DNA from: Terriglobia bacterium
GTDB taxonomy: Bacteria > Acidobacteriota > Terriglobia > Terriglobales > Acidobacteriaceae
Length of the DNA: 64,000 nt
Direction: 5' to 3'
NCBI GenBank assembly: GCA_020072815.1
Contig: JAIQGE010000005.1
Span: 1 to 64,000, forward strand
A program made the translations under genes and the position numbers. Positions 1 through 8,825 of this stretch are shown here, one piece after another. Within the stretch, counting starts at the first letter, position 1, and the number at the start of each line of letters is the position of its first letter. The notes beneath the pieces were generated by a model, which saw only the letters and a program-made list of their open reading frames with translations, did no database searches and was not told the origin of the DNA.

Positions 1-331
1 CCTCATGTTCTATTCCTAGCTGCGCAGGATCAATCTTGTTTCCCTTCGAGTCCGAAAAGTACATCAAGGAAACGATCTTCTCGTGCGGAACAATCTCGTG
101 GTATTCAACCGCATTCCAGAACTCCTGCCCATCCGGTGCTTTCATGCAGCAGAGAAATTTTCCCCCAACGCGAAAATCCATCTGGCAAACGGGCGCAGTA
201 AAGCCCTTCGGCCCCCACCACTGCATCACATATTTCGGGTCTGTCCACGCCTTCCAAACCAATTCGCGTGGGGCATCAAAAACTCTTGTGACAACCATCC
301 GCTCTGTCTCATTCAACGTGCTTTTTGTCAT
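1..331 (-). CDS. SRPBCC/AHSA1-domain protein (3' end outside window)
   Basis: The reading frame opens at an ATG at 331 and runs off the left edge, leaving about 110 residues. The visible part has the START/AHSA1 fold signature: an N-terminal strand with VFDAPRELVWKAWTDP, then WWGPKGF, then a conserved Asp-Phe-Arg-Val-Gly-Gly turn. Members of this family bind hydrophobic ligands or act as stress proteins; the ligand here cannot be told. The ATG lies inside the end of the ArsR gene (23 nt overlap), so the two are translationally coupled. ArsR-SRPBCC pairs are common, with the regulator controlling the pair. Confidence 0.85.
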   Translation of the reverse strand, partial: MTKSTLNETERMVVTRVFDAPRELVWKAWTDPKYVMQWWGPKGFTAPVCQMDFRVGGKFLCCMKAPDGQEFWNAVEYHEIVPHEKIVSLMYFSDSKGNKIDPAQLGIEHE

Positions 332-665
332 GTCCAACCTCCGCTTTCTTCATTTGATTCACAACTGCATCCAGCTTGTCGAAACTCTCTTCCCAGAATT
401 GGCGATAGCCAATCGCCCAGTCGCTGATTGTCTTTATCGCCTCTGGCCTAAGCGTGCAAATACTCTCTCGTCCACGCTTCGTCTTGACTACAATCCGCGC
501 CCGCACCAGGTAGGCAATATGTTTTGAAATCATCTGCTGCGAGAGTGCAAACGGTTTCGTCAATCCATGCACAGAGGCAGGCCCACGTGAAAGCCGTTCG
601 ATCATCGCCCGACGGGTTGGATCAGACAAAGCCGCAAATGTTGTACCGAGACTATCCACAACCAT
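309..665 (-). CDS. ArsR-family winged-helix transcriptional regulator
   Basis: This 118-residue protein has the ArsR fold throughout. It starts with TFAALSDPTRRAMIERLSRG, followed by a recognition-helix region (LSQQMISKHIAYLVRARIV) and a wing (KTKRGRESICTLRP). No CxC metal-binding motif is visible in the DNA-binding helix, so it is more likely a non-metal or redox/ligand member than an arsenic sensor. It is the first gene of a two-gene operon with the overlapping SRPBCC gene. A near-perfect palindrome lies over its start codon and suggests autorepression. ATG 665 is the first start; GTG 659 is an alternative, because the likely -10 box sits almost on ATG 665. Confidence 0.9.
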   Translation of the reverse strand: MVVDSLGTTFAALSDPTRRAMIERLSRGPASVHGLTKPFALSQQMISKHIAYLVRARIVVKTKRGRESICTLRPEAIKTISDWAIGYRQFWEESFDKLDAVVNQMKKAEVGHDKKHVE

Positions 666-676
666 ATGGTAGTGGA
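655..676. promoter_or_regulatory. Palindromic operator over the arsR start
   Basis: Outer arms TCCAC (655-659) and GTGGA (672-676) flank the perfect palindrome ACCATATGGT (661-670); only the 660/671 pair fails to match. The site covers the ATG of the ArsR gene. On the minus strand a TTGACA box lies at 693-688, with a possible -10 TACCAT at 671-666 (16 bp spacing), so a bound dimer would sit on the core promoter. Confidence 0.6.
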
Positions 677-1213
677 TTTTCTATCGATGTCAAGTGTGAA
701 TTTCGCGATTCCTGAACCCAGCCTCATTCACCTGACGATGAAAGTGCGCACCGCAACCTGCGCAGGAGCGCGAGCCGCCAAGGTTGCGGCGCCGACATCA
801 GGTGCCGGAAGAATGCGGATTGCCTCTGGAGCCTGTTCTCGATGCGCCACCGGCTTGTCGGGCAAGTGATCTTTGCAGTTGACTTTCGAGCGACTTTCGC
901 GGCGAGTGGTAAATCGCCAATGCGCTCATCGGCACCGGTTTGTACCGATAAGTCGGCCAGTGTAGAGTGATCGTCAACAAGCACCAGCGACGCGATCAGT
1001 CAAAGAGTGGGTCCCGGATCTGCGGAAATTAAAAGCTTTGATCTCAACCTGTGCGTTTCGCTTGATGCGAGAGAGGCAAAGTGTGGGCGAGGTGGTCCGC
1101 CTGATGTCAATTCTCAACCCACAACCCAACCCACAAAAATGAATGTCTTATATGTCTTCCGCGTATTTTGGCAGTCCCCGCGGTCTTGTATGTTGTTGTA
1201 AAACCTAAAAACG
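677..1213. other. Intergenic stretch without a recognised gene
   Basis: Several short frames cross this region on both strands, but none has a family signature, a ribosome binding site or a plausible start. Its position beside the tRNA fragment and integrase remnant suggests decayed mobile-element DNA. That is inference only. Confidence 0.4.
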
Positions 1214-1263
1214 GTGGGCTGTCACGGCAGAGGCCGCGGGTTCGAGTCCCGTCGTCCCCGCCA
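1214..1263 (+). pseudogene. 3' half of a tRNA-Asp(GTC) gene (attachment-site scar)
   Basis: The anticodon loop CTGTCAC (1219-1225) is followed by a variable region, the T arm GCGGG-TTCGAGT-CCCGT, a 3' acceptor strand CGTCCCC, discriminator G and encoded CCA (1261-1263). This is the 3' part of a tRNA-Asp with anticodon GTC. No matching 5' half (an acceptor strand GGGGACG or a D arm) is present in the preceding 100 bases, so the copy cannot make a tRNA. Such 3' halves are typical att sites left when an element integrates into a tRNA gene; the integrase remnant alongside supports this. Confidence 0.75.
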
Positions 1264-1367
1264 CAATCTAAAGCCCTTATTTGATTGTGGACTGAATGGC
1301 CGTGTGCCTGAATGTGCGATTCGCGCTGTCATCCCCAAAAATATGGTCCAGGACGCGTGCCTGTGTT

Positions 1368-1514
1368 TGTCGTTTGGACTCTGGTAATCGCATGGCTGTA
1401 TTGATCAAGCGCTGTCGGGTAGGACGCATGGCGCATCAATTCCTGCTGCACCTCAATATCCTCGACATTCGCCCTCAGCAACGTTGAGCGTGCGTGCCTC
1501 TGAGTGTGCAGCCC
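1368..1514 (-). pseudogene. Tyrosine recombinase (integrase) C-terminal remnant
   Basis: The minus-strand frame from about 1514 to 1368 keeps the last catalytic section of a phage-type tyrosine recombinase: a QRH segment matching the usual F-R-H, then LLRANVEDIEVQQELMRHAS and LDQYSHAIT with the nucleophilic Tyr. The upstream catalytic core is absent from this frame and was not recovered in neighbouring frames, so this is a decayed fragment. It points toward the tRNA-Asp fragment about 100 bp away, as expected for an integrase beside its attachment site. Confidence 0.7.
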
Positions 1515-1733
1515 TCGCGCTTCTGGGCGCCAGTTTCGAAGCGCCGAGCACAATGTACCTGCAACCATAGGCCTTTGACGCCGTGTTTGCGCGGAAAGGT
1601 ATCGGTGGCTGATGCGCAAAGCGCGCAATACGCTCGTTCACAATGCCCTTCAAGGGGACCAAGGGAGTGTGATTCATGTCACTGTATCCTGCACCCCCGA
1701 AATGAAAAGATTTACAGAGAGGACGTGTGGCAT

Positions 1734-3539
1734 ATGACTCCAGACGTCGCAGTCCAATCCGATCTGACCGAAGTACTCAGTACTCAGTCGACGATTCGCA
1801 AAACCGCCCGCGATTGGCCCGTAACTCCCAACCTTATTGATTACGCGGCCACAAGAGCATCATTCTCATGGGCCGCAGCTCGCGCAGAGCTTGCCGGCTT
1901 GCCGGATGGCCAAGGCCTGAACATCGCCTACGAGTGCGTAGATCGGCATGCCCAGGGCCTGCTCAGAGACCATCTGGCGATCCGCTGGATTCCAAAAGCA
2001 GGCGGCGTCCGCGATTTCACGTACGGTGATCTCCAAGGTCTAACCAATCGCTTCGCTAATGTTTTGGCCAAGCTGGGCGCGCAAAAAGGTGACCGTGTCT
2101 ATGCCCTTGCCGGCCGCATCCCGGAGCTGTACATAGCCGCGCTTGGCGCCCTCAAGGCTGGTTGTGTTTTCTGTCCAATGTTCTCCGCTTTTGGCCCCGA
2201 GCCGGTCAAGGCACGAATGACCATCGGCGGCGCCAAGTTTCTGGTAACGACGCGTTCTCTTTACAAGCGCAAGGTGCAGGCCTTGCGGCAACAGTTACCG
2301 GACTTGCAGCACGTCCTGCTGGTCAACGATGACCCGCAATCTGAACCGCCGCCGGACACTCGAGATCTTGCCGCTTTGATGGCGACGGCCAATGATGAAT
2401 TTCAGATTCAGCCCACTGATCCTGACCAGCCAGCCTTGCTGCACTTTACCAGCGGCACCACCGGCACGCCCAAGGGCGCGCTGCACGTTCATCAGGCGGT
2501 TGTCGCCCACAACATTACCGGCAAGCTGGCCCTGGACTTCCATCCCGACGACATCTTCTGGTGCACCGCCGATCCCGGATGGGTCACCGGTACGTCCTAC
2601 GGCATCATCGCGCCGCTGACCAACGGCGTTACCAGCATCATTGACGAGGCTGATTTCGACGCAGAACGCTGGTACCGGATTCTCCGGGACCAGAAAGTCA
2701 CGGTGTGGTATTCGGCGCCCACGGCCATCCGCATGCTGATGAAGGCGGGCAAAGATCTAGTCGCCAAGTATGACCTGCGTGCTCTGCGCTTCCTGGCGAG
2801 CGTGGGCGAACCGCTGAATCCTGAAGCGGTGATCTGGAGCAAAGACGCCTATGGACTGGCGTTCCATGACAACTGGTGGCAGACGGAAACCGGCGGCATC
2901 ATGATCGCCAACCTTGCCTGCATGGACATCCGTCCGGGCTCCATGGGCAAACCTCTTCCCGGCATTGAAGCGGCCATCGTGCAAAAGCAGGGTGACAGTA
3001 CCGTCGAGATCAATGAGCCCGGCGTTCAGGGAGAACTTGCTCTGCGTCCAGGATGGCCGTCAATGTTTCGCGACTACTGGCATGAGCGGGAACGCTACCA
3101 GAAATGTTTCCAGAACGGCTTCTATCTCACTGGCGATCTGGCCAAACGTGACGCCGACGGCTACTACTGGTTTGTTGGACGAAAGGACGACGTCATCAAG
3201 ACGTCCGGCCACTTAATTGGGCCGTTCGAAGTGGAGAGCGTGCTGCTGGAACACAAGGCGGTGGCGGATTCGGCGGTCATCGGCAAGCCGGACCCCGTCG
3301 CCGGAGAAATTGTAAAGGCGTTTGTTCTCTTGCACGAAGGACAGACCCCGAGCGAGACGCTCCGCCGTGACATTCTTGCCCTTGCGCGGTCGCGCCTGGG
3401 CGCGGTGGTGGCGCCAAAAGAAATAGAGTTTGTCACCACGCTTCCCCGAACGCGCAGTGGCAAGATCATGCGCCGCCTGCTCAAGAACCGCGAGATGGGT
3501 CTGCCGGAAGGCGATACCTCCACCCTGGAGCAGAGCTAG
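1734..3539 (+). CDS. acs: Acetyl-CoA synthetase-like AMP-forming acyl-CoA ligase
   Basis: This 601-residue adenylate-forming enzyme activates a short carboxylic acid, most likely acetate, to the acyl-AMP and then the CoA thioester. It shows the family motifs in order: [11 protein letters not shown] (about residue 238) for ATP binding, the acetyl-CoA synthetase-type [36 protein letters not shown], and the C-terminal catalytic lysine in [11 protein letters not shown]. The open frame reaches back to 1494, but ATG 1734 is preferred: it follows a GAGAGG ribosome site, and the upstream extension looks non-coding and overlaps the integrase remnant. The next gene starts directly after its stop, so it heads the dehydrogenase operon. 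Another short-chain acyl substrate is possible. Confidence 0.88.
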   Translation: MTPDVAVQSDLTEVLSTQSTIRKTARDWPVTPNLIDYAATRASFSWAAARAELAGLPDGQGLNIAYECVDRHAQGLLRDHLAIRWIPKAGGVRDFTYGDLQGLTNRFANVLAKLGAQKGDRVYALAGRIPELYIAALGALKAGCVFCPMFSAFGPEPVKARMTIGGAKFLVTTRSLYKRKVQALRQQLPDLQHVLLVNDDPQSEPPPDTRDLAALMATANDEFQIQPTDPDQPALLHFTSGTTGTPKGALHVHQAVVAHNITGKLALDFHPDDIFWCTADPGWVTGTSYGIIAPLTNGVTSIIDEADFDAERWYRILRDQKVTVWYSAPTAIRMLMKAGKDLVAKYDLRALRFLASVGEPLNPEAVIWSKDAYGLAFHDNWWQTETGGIMIANLACMDIRPGSMGKPLPGIEAAIVQKQGDSTVEINEPGVQGELALRPGWPSMFRDYWHERERYQKCFQNGFYLTGDLAKRDADGYYWFVGRKDDVIKTSGHLIGPFEVESVLLEHKAVADSAVIGKPDPVAGEIVKAFVLLHEGQTPSETLRRDILALARSRLGAVVAPKEIEFVTTLPRTRSGKIMRRLLKNREMGLPEGDTSTLEQS

Positions 3540-4574
3540 ATGAAAGATGGTGATGCCATGAGTTCCTCAACCGCCATTGAACAGCCCGCGCTGGCAAGTT
3601 CCGGCCAGGACCACGCTCTCTTCCTGCTCCGGGAGATGTTGCGCATCCGTCGTTTCGAAGAGAAATCCGCTGAACTCTACACCTTGAGCAAGATCCTGGG
3701 ATTCCTTCATCTTTATATAGGCGAAGAAGCCGTGGGCGTGGGAGCCATGCAGGCTTTGACGCCGCAAGACCGCATCGTGGCCACCTACCGTGAACACGGC
3801 CAGGCTCTGGCCCGGGGCATTCCGGCTACGGCGCTGATGGCGGAGATGTACGGAAAAGCCACCGGATGCAGCCGCGGACACGGCGGCTCTATGCATTTCT
3901 TCGATGTTGGGCGCCGTTTTTATGGTGGATACGCAATCGTCGGCGGCGGACTGCCTATCGCCGTTGGACTTGCGCTGGCGGACAAGTTACAAAACAACCA
4001 AGGGACCATCACCGCTTGCTTCTTCGGGGATGGCGCGGTCGCCGAAGGCGAATTTCACGAGTCGCTGAATCTTGCGGCGCTGTGGAAGCTTCCGGTCCTC
4101 TTTCTGTGTGAAAACAACCTCTACGCCATGGGCACGGCGCTGGAGCGTCATCAGGCCCAGACCAATCTGCTGCTCAAAGCACAAAGCGAAGGCGTTCCTG
4201 CCGACAGCGTGGATGGCATGGACGTGCTCGCCGTGGAAGCTGCTTCGCGAAAAGCCGCCGAGTTCGTACGCCAGGGGTTTGGGCCATTCTTTCTGGAACT
4301 GCGAACCTACCGCTTCCGCGCCCATTCGCTTGCGGACCCGGACCTTTACCGCACCAAGAAGGAAATCGCCGAATGGCAGACGCGCGACCCAATCGCGACT
4401 TTTCAGGCCCGGTTGCGTGAGCAAGGGCAGCTGACCGATGACGATGTAACGAAGATGGAAGCCTCGATCGCAGCGGAGCTCGAAGAGGCAGTCCAGTTTG
4501 CAGAAGCCAGTCCCTGGGAGCCGGTAGAAGACTTGACCAAGGATGTGTGCGCGGCGGAGGCAGCCAAGCCATGA
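3540..4574 (+). CDS. 2-oxoacid dehydrogenase E1 component, alpha subunit
   Basis: This is the thiamine-diphosphate-binding alpha subunit (344 aa) of a pyruvate/acetoin/branched-chain-type dehydrogenase, which decarboxylates the 2-oxoacid and passes the acyl group to lipoyl-E2. The ThDP motif is clear: GDG at about 163-165, then an Asn-Asn pair at about 192-193. Further marks are the N-terminal [11 protein letters not shown] region and the phosphorylation-loop region [17 protein letters not shown] 3540 abuts the acs stop and has a GGAG about 11 nt upstream; a second ATG at 3558 has no better site. The TGA overlaps the ATG of the beta subunit. The substrate cannot be fixed from sequence; acetoin (aco-type) and pyruvate are both plausible. 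Confidence 0.9.
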   Translation: MKDGDAMSSSTAIEQPALASSGQDHALFLLREMLRIRRFEEKSAELYTLSKILGFLHLYIGEEAVGVGAMQALTPQDRIVATYREHGQALARGIPATALMAEMYGKATGCSRGHGGSMHFFDVGRRFYGGYAIVGGGLPIAVGLALADKLQNNQGTITACFFGDGAVAEGEFHESLNLAALWKLPVLFLCENNLYAMGTALERHQAQTNLLLKAQSEGVPADSVDGMDVLAVEAASRKAAEFVRQGFGPFFLELRTYRFRAHSLADPDLYRTKKEIAEWQTRDPIATFQARLREQGQLTDDDVTKMEASIAAELEEAVQFAEASPWEPVEDLTKDVCAAEAAKP

Positions 4575-5545
4575 AGAAAAAGATGACATACCGGGAAGCG
4601 ATCCGTGCCGCACTGCGGCAGGCCATTCGCAACGATCCGCGGGTCTTCCTCATGGGCGAGGACGTGGGACGCTACGGTGGGGCATTCGCCGTGAGCCTGG
4701 GACTGCTGGAGGAGCTTGGGCCGGAACGCATCCGCGATACGCCGCTGTCCGAATCCACTTTCGTCGGAGCAGGAATCGGCGCGGCGCTGGCCGGCATGCG
4801 TCCCATCGTCGAAATCATGACGGTGAACTTTAGCCTGCTGGCCCTGGACCAGATCCTGAACAACGCAGCCACGTTGCGGCACATGTCTGGCGGACAACTG
4901 AGCGTACCGCTGGTAGTGCGTATGGCCACGGGAGGCGCGCGCCGCATGGCGGCACAACACTCCCACAGTCTTGAAGGTTGGTATGCCCACATTCCCGGCA
5001 TCAAAGTGCTCACGCCGGCCACGGTCGCTGACGCCGGCGGCATGCTGCTGGCAGCGCTCCAGGAACCAGATCCGGTCTTCATTTTCGAACACGCCACGCT
5101 TTATCCGCTGAGCGCCGAAATTGAAGAGGAAATTACCCCCGTTGATATTTCCCAAGCGGCCGTGTGCCGCCAAGGCAGAGACGTCAGCCTGATCAGCTAT
5201 GGCGGGAGCCTCGGCAAGGCCATGCAGGCTGCGGAGCAGCTCGCGCAAAACGGAATTGAAGCTGAAGTCATTGACTTGCGCGTACTTCGTCCGTTGGATA
5301 TAGGCACGATTGTGCAATCAGTAGCCAAGACCCACCGCGCTGTGATTGTAGATGAAGCCTGGCGCACCGGCAGTTTTGCCGCCGAGATTAGTGCGCAGAT
5401 CATGGAAAAGGCCTTCGATGAGCTCGACGCTCCTGTATCTCGGGTCTGCAGCGCGGAAGTTCCCATGCCTTACGCCAAACATCTTGAAGACGCCGCTCTG
5501 CCGCAAGCCAGTACAATTGTGCGTGCGGTCCAGGGCTTCTTCTGA
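4571..5545 (+). CDS. 2-oxoacid dehydrogenase E1 component, beta subunit
   Basis: This 324-residue beta subunit pairs with the preceding alpha subunit. Family marks are [29 protein letters not shown], the TPLSE-type motif ([18 protein letters not shown]), a potassium-site region around the MTVNF segment, and the C-terminal transketolase domain with [12 protein letters not shown]. The frame opens earlier, but ATG 4571 fits best: it overlaps the alpha stop as ATGA, has GGAGG at 4556-4560, and gives the standard N-terminus. It is translationally coupled to E1 alpha. Confidence 0.92.
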   Translation: MKKKMTYREAIRAALRQAIRNDPRVFLMGEDVGRYGGAFAVSLGLLEELGPERIRDTPLSESTFVGAGIGAALAGMRPIVEIMTVNFSLLALDQILNNAATLRHMSGGQLSVPLVVRMATGGARRMAAQHSHSLEGWYAHIPGIKVLTPATVADAGGMLLAALQEPDPVFIFEHATLYPLSAEIEEEITPVDISQAAVCRQGRDVSLISYGGSLGKAMQAAEQLAQNGIEAEVIDLRVLRPLDIGTIVQSVAKTHRAVIVDEAWRTGSFAAEISAQIMEKAFDELDAPVSRVCSAEVPMPYAKHLEDAALPQASTIVRAVQGFF

Positions 5546-5554
5546 GTTTCCATC

Positions 5555-6799
5555 ATGGCTGAATTCCTGATGCCCCATCTCGGCGCTGACATGACTGAAG
5601 GCAAGCTCCTTGGCTGGCGAAAAAAGCCAGGCGACCACGTGAGCCGCGGTGACATCATCGCTGACGTAGAAACCGACAAAGCAGATATTGAAGTAGAAGT
5701 GTTTACTACCGGAATTGTGGAGAAATTCCTGGTTGAGCCGGGAACCAGCGTTCCGGTGGGAACTCCGTTGGCGATTATTCGCACGGACGGCGAGGCGCCT
5801 TCGGTTCCGGTGCGGAGAGAAGCTCCACCGACGCAGATTCCATCGGCGGCTCCAACTCCCGCTGTGCCTGCCGCGAAACCCGTACTCGTTGTGCCGCCAC
5901 CGTCACCGCATCGCATTCACATCTCGCCCGTTGCAAAGAAATTGGCTGCAGAACTTGGAGTTGACGTGGCTACGGTGACGCCGATGGGCCCCGGTGGCAG
6001 AATTACGCGCGAGGACATCGAACGTGCAGCCAAAGCCCGTCCCGCGGCGGTCCCTGCTACGCCGGCAACGCCTGTGCCGCCAGCAGCCGCGCCCGCTCCG
6101 GCAGTCATCGCACCGCCTGCCCCGCTCGACAAGCAGGCCCGGATGCGGCAAACCATCGCCGCCGCCATGGCCCGCTCCAAACGCGAAATTCCCCACTACT
6201 ACTTGAGCACTACCATTGACCTGAAACATCTTCTCGACTGGCTTACCGAAGAAAATCAGAAACGGCCTGTCGAAGACCGCCTCTTGTATGGAGTGCTCCT
6301 GATTAAGGCGGTGGCCCTGACGCTTCGGGAATTCCCCGAATTGAATGCCGTGTGGGAAGCCGGACAATTGATGGTCAAGCCGGAGATTCATGTAGGAGTG
6401 GCAATCTCGATTCGCCAGGGTGGTCTGATTGCCCCCGCGCTGCATCAGGTGGACAAGAAGTCCCTCATCGAATTGATGCGCGACTTCCGCGATCTGATCC
6501 AGCGCGCACGCGCGGGCTCTCTGCGGAGCTCCGAGCTTTCCGAATCCACCATAACCGTCACCAGCCTGGGCGAGCAGGGTGTGGAGACCGTTTTTGGAAT
6601 CATCTATCCGCCGCAGGTGGCCCTGGTAGGTTTTGGAAAAGTTGTTCAACGGCCATGGGTAGTGGATGGTCAAGCACTGGCGGTGCGCCCGGTGATTACC
6701 GCTACACTCTCCGCCGACCATCGCGTCAGCGACGGCCATCGCGGCGGCCTTTTCCTCAGCAGCCTGGAGCGGCGCCTTCAACAACCGGAGAAACTATGA
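5555..6799 (+). CDS. Dihydrolipoyl acyltransferase (E2) of the 2-oxoacid dehydrogenase complex
   Basis: This 414-residue E2 has a single lipoyl domain (residues 1-76) with the modified lysine at about 42 in [11 protein letters not shown] Pro/Ala-rich linker follows, then a peripheral-subunit-binding domain at about 122-159 ([29 protein letters not shown]). A second Pro/Ala linker leads to the catalytic acyltransferase domain. The active-site motif near the C-terminus reads DHRVSDG, with His about 389 and Asp about 393. It moves the acyl group from E1 through the lipoyl arm to CoA. No E3 (dihydrolipoyl dehydrogenase) gene is nearby, so E3 must be shared from elsewhere. Its stop overlaps the ATG of the acyl carrier protein. 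Confidence 0.92.
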   Translation: MAEFLMPHLGADMTEGKLLGWRKKPGDHVSRGDIIADVETDKADIEVEVFTTGIVEKFLVEPGTSVPVGTPLAIIRTDGEAPSVPVRREAPPTQIPSAAPTPAVPAAKPVLVVPPPSPHRIHISPVAKKLAAELGVDVATVTPMGPGGRITREDIERAAKARPAAVPATPATPVPPAAAPAPAVIAPPAPLDKQARMRQTIAAAMARSKREIPHYYLSTTIDLKHLLDWLTEENQKRPVEDRLLYGVLLIKAVALTLREFPELNAVWEAGQLMVKPEIHVGVAISIRQGGLIAPALHQVDKKSLIELMRDFRDLIQRARAGSLRSSELSESTITVTSLGEQGVETVFGIIYPPQVALVGFGKVVQRPWVVDGQALAVRPVITATLSADHRVSDGHRGGLFLSSLERRLQQPEKL

Positions 6800-7053
6800 C
6801 TACGCAAGAGATCAAGGACACAGTGATACGGCTCTTGGGCACCATCGCCCCGGAGGCCGACTTCAATACGGTCAAACCGGATGTCGCCTTTCGCGATCAA
6901 CTCGATCTGGATTCCATGGACATGCTGAACTTTGTGATCGCCATGCACAAAGAGTTCAACGTGGATATTCCTGAGGCCGACTACGCAAAATTAATTACGT
7001 TGGACGGCTGCGCCGCTTATCTGGAGTCTCACCAGCCATCACCTGCCACATAG
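6796..7053 (+). CDS. Acyl carrier protein
   Basis: This 85-residue acidic protein has the carrier-protein four-helix pattern and the phosphopantetheine attachment motif [11 protein letters not shown], with the modified serine at position 40. The ATG overlaps the E2 stop (ATGA), making it the last gene of the acs-E1-E2 operon. A dedicated carrier protein is unusual in a 2-oxoacid dehydrogenase operon and suggests that the acyl group may be passed to a carrier-bound pathway. This role is inferred from position only. Confidence 0.88.
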   Translation: MTTQEIKDTVIRLLGTIAPEADFNTVKPDVAFRDQLDLDSMDMLNFVIAMHKEFNVDIPEADYAKLITLDGCAAYLESHQPSPAT

Positions 7054-7095
7054 GCAGCAGTCGCAGCAGCTCACGCGCCTTCGCTTCAAGAAAAT

Positions 7096-7773
7096 CTAAG
7101 CGGACTTTTGCCCGGCGACCCGCACCGATACGCGCTCCAGAATCTGAAAGACCTCACGATCGGTCATCTGATCAAATTCCTGGTACCAGTGGCCCACGGT
7201 CATGAACCTCCTCGGCTCCATCAAGCAGACAACTTGATCAGCAGTCTTGTTGAGCTGAGAGACCGCATGGGAAGATGCCACCGGCAGAGCCACAATCACC
7301 TGGGCGGCGCCTTGTTGCCGAATTGTCTGGACCGCCAGCGAAAGACTTGATCCCGTGGCCGCGCCATCGTCAGTAAGAATAACAATCTTGTCTCTTACGT
7401 CCGGCATCTGCCGCTCCCGGCCATAGAGACGTTCGCTGCGCGTCAGCGCCTGCGTCTCACGCCGCACAACAGTGTCAACCAGGGCTTTGGAAAGATGCAG
7501 TCTTCTGATAACGGTGGAGTTGATCAAGGGGGCGGTTCCGCTGGCAATTGCGCCCATGGCCAGTTCTTCATGGCCCGGAACGCCCAGCTTGCGCACGATG
7601 AAGGTGAACAATGGAACGTTCAATGCGCGAGCAATCTCGGCGCCCACGGGCACTCCCCCGCGAGGCAGAGCAAGCACCACAACGTCACGCAGCTTGATAT
7701 ATGAACGCAGGCGATTGGCCAGAATGTAGCCGGCTTCGGTCCGGTCCTGAAATTTGAAAGTGTTGCTTGGCAT
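7096..7773 (-). CDS. Phosphoribosyltransferase-domain protein
   Basis: This 225-residue protein of the type I phosphoribosyltransferase fold has the PRPP loop VILTDDGAATGSSL. An early LALPRGGVPVGAEIARAL segment and the hood-region IVRKLGVPGHEELAMGAIA are typical of stand-alone predicted PRTases, often found with stress or hydrolase genes. The base substrate is unknown. ATG 7773 is chosen because the extended frame upstream overlaps the ArsA-like gene and has no family sequence; ATG 7785 is an alternative. It lies 34 nt downstream of the ArsA-like gene on the same strand, so it probably shares that transcript. It converges with the acyl carrier protein gene. Confidence 0.85.
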   Translation of the reverse strand: MPSNTFKFQDRTEAGYILANRLRSYIKLRDVVVLALPRGGVPVGAEIARALNVPLFTFIVRKLGVPGHEELAMGAIASGTAPLINSTVIRRLHLSKALVDTVVRRETQALTRSERLYGRERQMPDVRDKIVILTDDGAATGSSLSLAVQTIRQQGAAQVIVALPVASSHAVSQLNKTADQVVCLMEPRRFMTVGHWYQEFDQMTDREVFQILERVSVRVAGQKSA

Positions 7774-7807
7774 AAATGCCCCCATGATCACCAACAATAC
7801 GCAAAGG

Positions 7808-8821
7808 TCAGCTGGCGGCGGCGACCGGAGTTTTGCTCTCGGCAAAGACGCTCTCAGCAAGCATGCGCAGGCCATTGACGCCGCGGACCTCATTGTCAAA
7901 CAGCGGAACCACCGCACGCACCGCGCCCGGAAAGTCTCGCCAGATCTGGGCCATGTAGGTGTCCTGCATGGCTACGCGGTTCTTGACGAACTCGGGCGAG
8001 TCGGGATGTACCTGGTCTTTCTGAATCAACATGTTCACGATCACGCCGCCGACCGGGATTCCGAAATCATGGAACCACTGTATGAACCGCTTGACCACGG
8101 CGATGGGCAACGCCTCCGGCAGGGTAATGAAGAAGAACGCGGTCTTCTCTTTGTCCGTCAGCAGCACGCGCGCGTGCTCAATGCGGTCACGAAATGTCAG
8201 CAAGTAGTCCATCAACGGGTCTTTTTCTTTCTTCTTGGTAAAAGAGAGCAGGTCACGGAGCGAGCGGGCCTCCTCGCGCGACTTCAGCATCTTGTTCACC
8301 CAGAGTGAATACACGCTGCTCATGCCCAGCAGCCGCCGGGCATTCGCGGTTGGCGCGGTGTCGAAAACGTAGGCGTCATATTCATTCTTGAACATCAGGT
8401 CCACCATGTTTTCGAACATGGCGGACTCTTCAAACGCCGGGTTCATGGTGGCGCTTTCGACGAAGGCATCAGCCTGCGTGGAAATCTCGGCGAATTTCAG
8501 GAACCACTGGATCTTCTGCTTGATATCGGCTTTCGATCGCTCAATGGTTTCCTTGGTGTCAATCTCATACGCCCAAAGATTGTTTGCGCCGGTGACCGGC
8601 GTCGGTTTGCCATAAACGTTCTGGCCCAGCAGGCCGGACAAGCTATGGACCGGGTTGGTGGAAGCCAGGATGGTCCGCTTGCCCTGATCGGCAAGATGCA
8701 ACGCAGCAGCGCCGGCCATCACGGTCTTTCCCACGCCGCCCTTGCCCCCGAAGAACGTATATTTCAATTCCGGCTTGGACCGCACAAAATCAGCCATATT
8801 CAGTTCAATCTCGCCCATCAT
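7808..8821 (-). CDS. ArsA/Get3-type ATPase, paralogue 1 (Asp-to-Asn in switch I)
   Basis: This 337-residue P-loop ATPase of the ArsA/Get3 family has the deviant Walker A GGKGGVGKT at about 25-33, switch II DTAPT at 154-158, and a PAFEESAMF segment matching the family's A-loop. The switch I motif, normally S-T-D-P-A-H-S, reads STNPVHS, so the catalytic Asp is replaced by Asn (about residue 56). No CxxC zinc site is visible. The start is ATG 8821, with a strong GGAGGTGAGG just upstream at 8833-8824; the frame extends further but lacks such a site. It sits 4 nt after the second ATPase. The likely job is ATP-driven handling of a membrane protein or small partner; no arsenic genes are nearby. Confidence 0.87.
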   Translation of the reverse strand: MMGEIELNMADFVRSKPELKYTFFGGKGGVGKTVMAGAAALHLADQGKRTILASTNPVHSLSGLLGQNVYGKPTPVTGANNLWAYEIDTKETIERSKADIKQKIQWFLKFAEISTQADAFVESATMNPAFEESAMFENMVDLMFKNEYDAYVFDTAPTANARRLLGMSSVYSLWVNKMLKSREEARSLRDLLSFTKKKEKDPLMDYLLTFRDRIEHARVLLTDKEKTAFFFITLPEALPIAVVKRFIQWFHDFGIPVGGVIVNMLIQKDQVHPDSPEFVKNRVAMQDTYMAQIWRDFPGAVRAVVPLFDNEVRGVNGLRMLAESVFAESKTPVAAAS

Positions 8822-8825
8822 GTCC

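Noticed and set aside
1200-1263. Complete tRNA gene
   Set aside because: The T arm, acceptor 3' strand and CCA are present, but no D arm or 5' acceptor strand can be paired upstream; only the 3' half remains.
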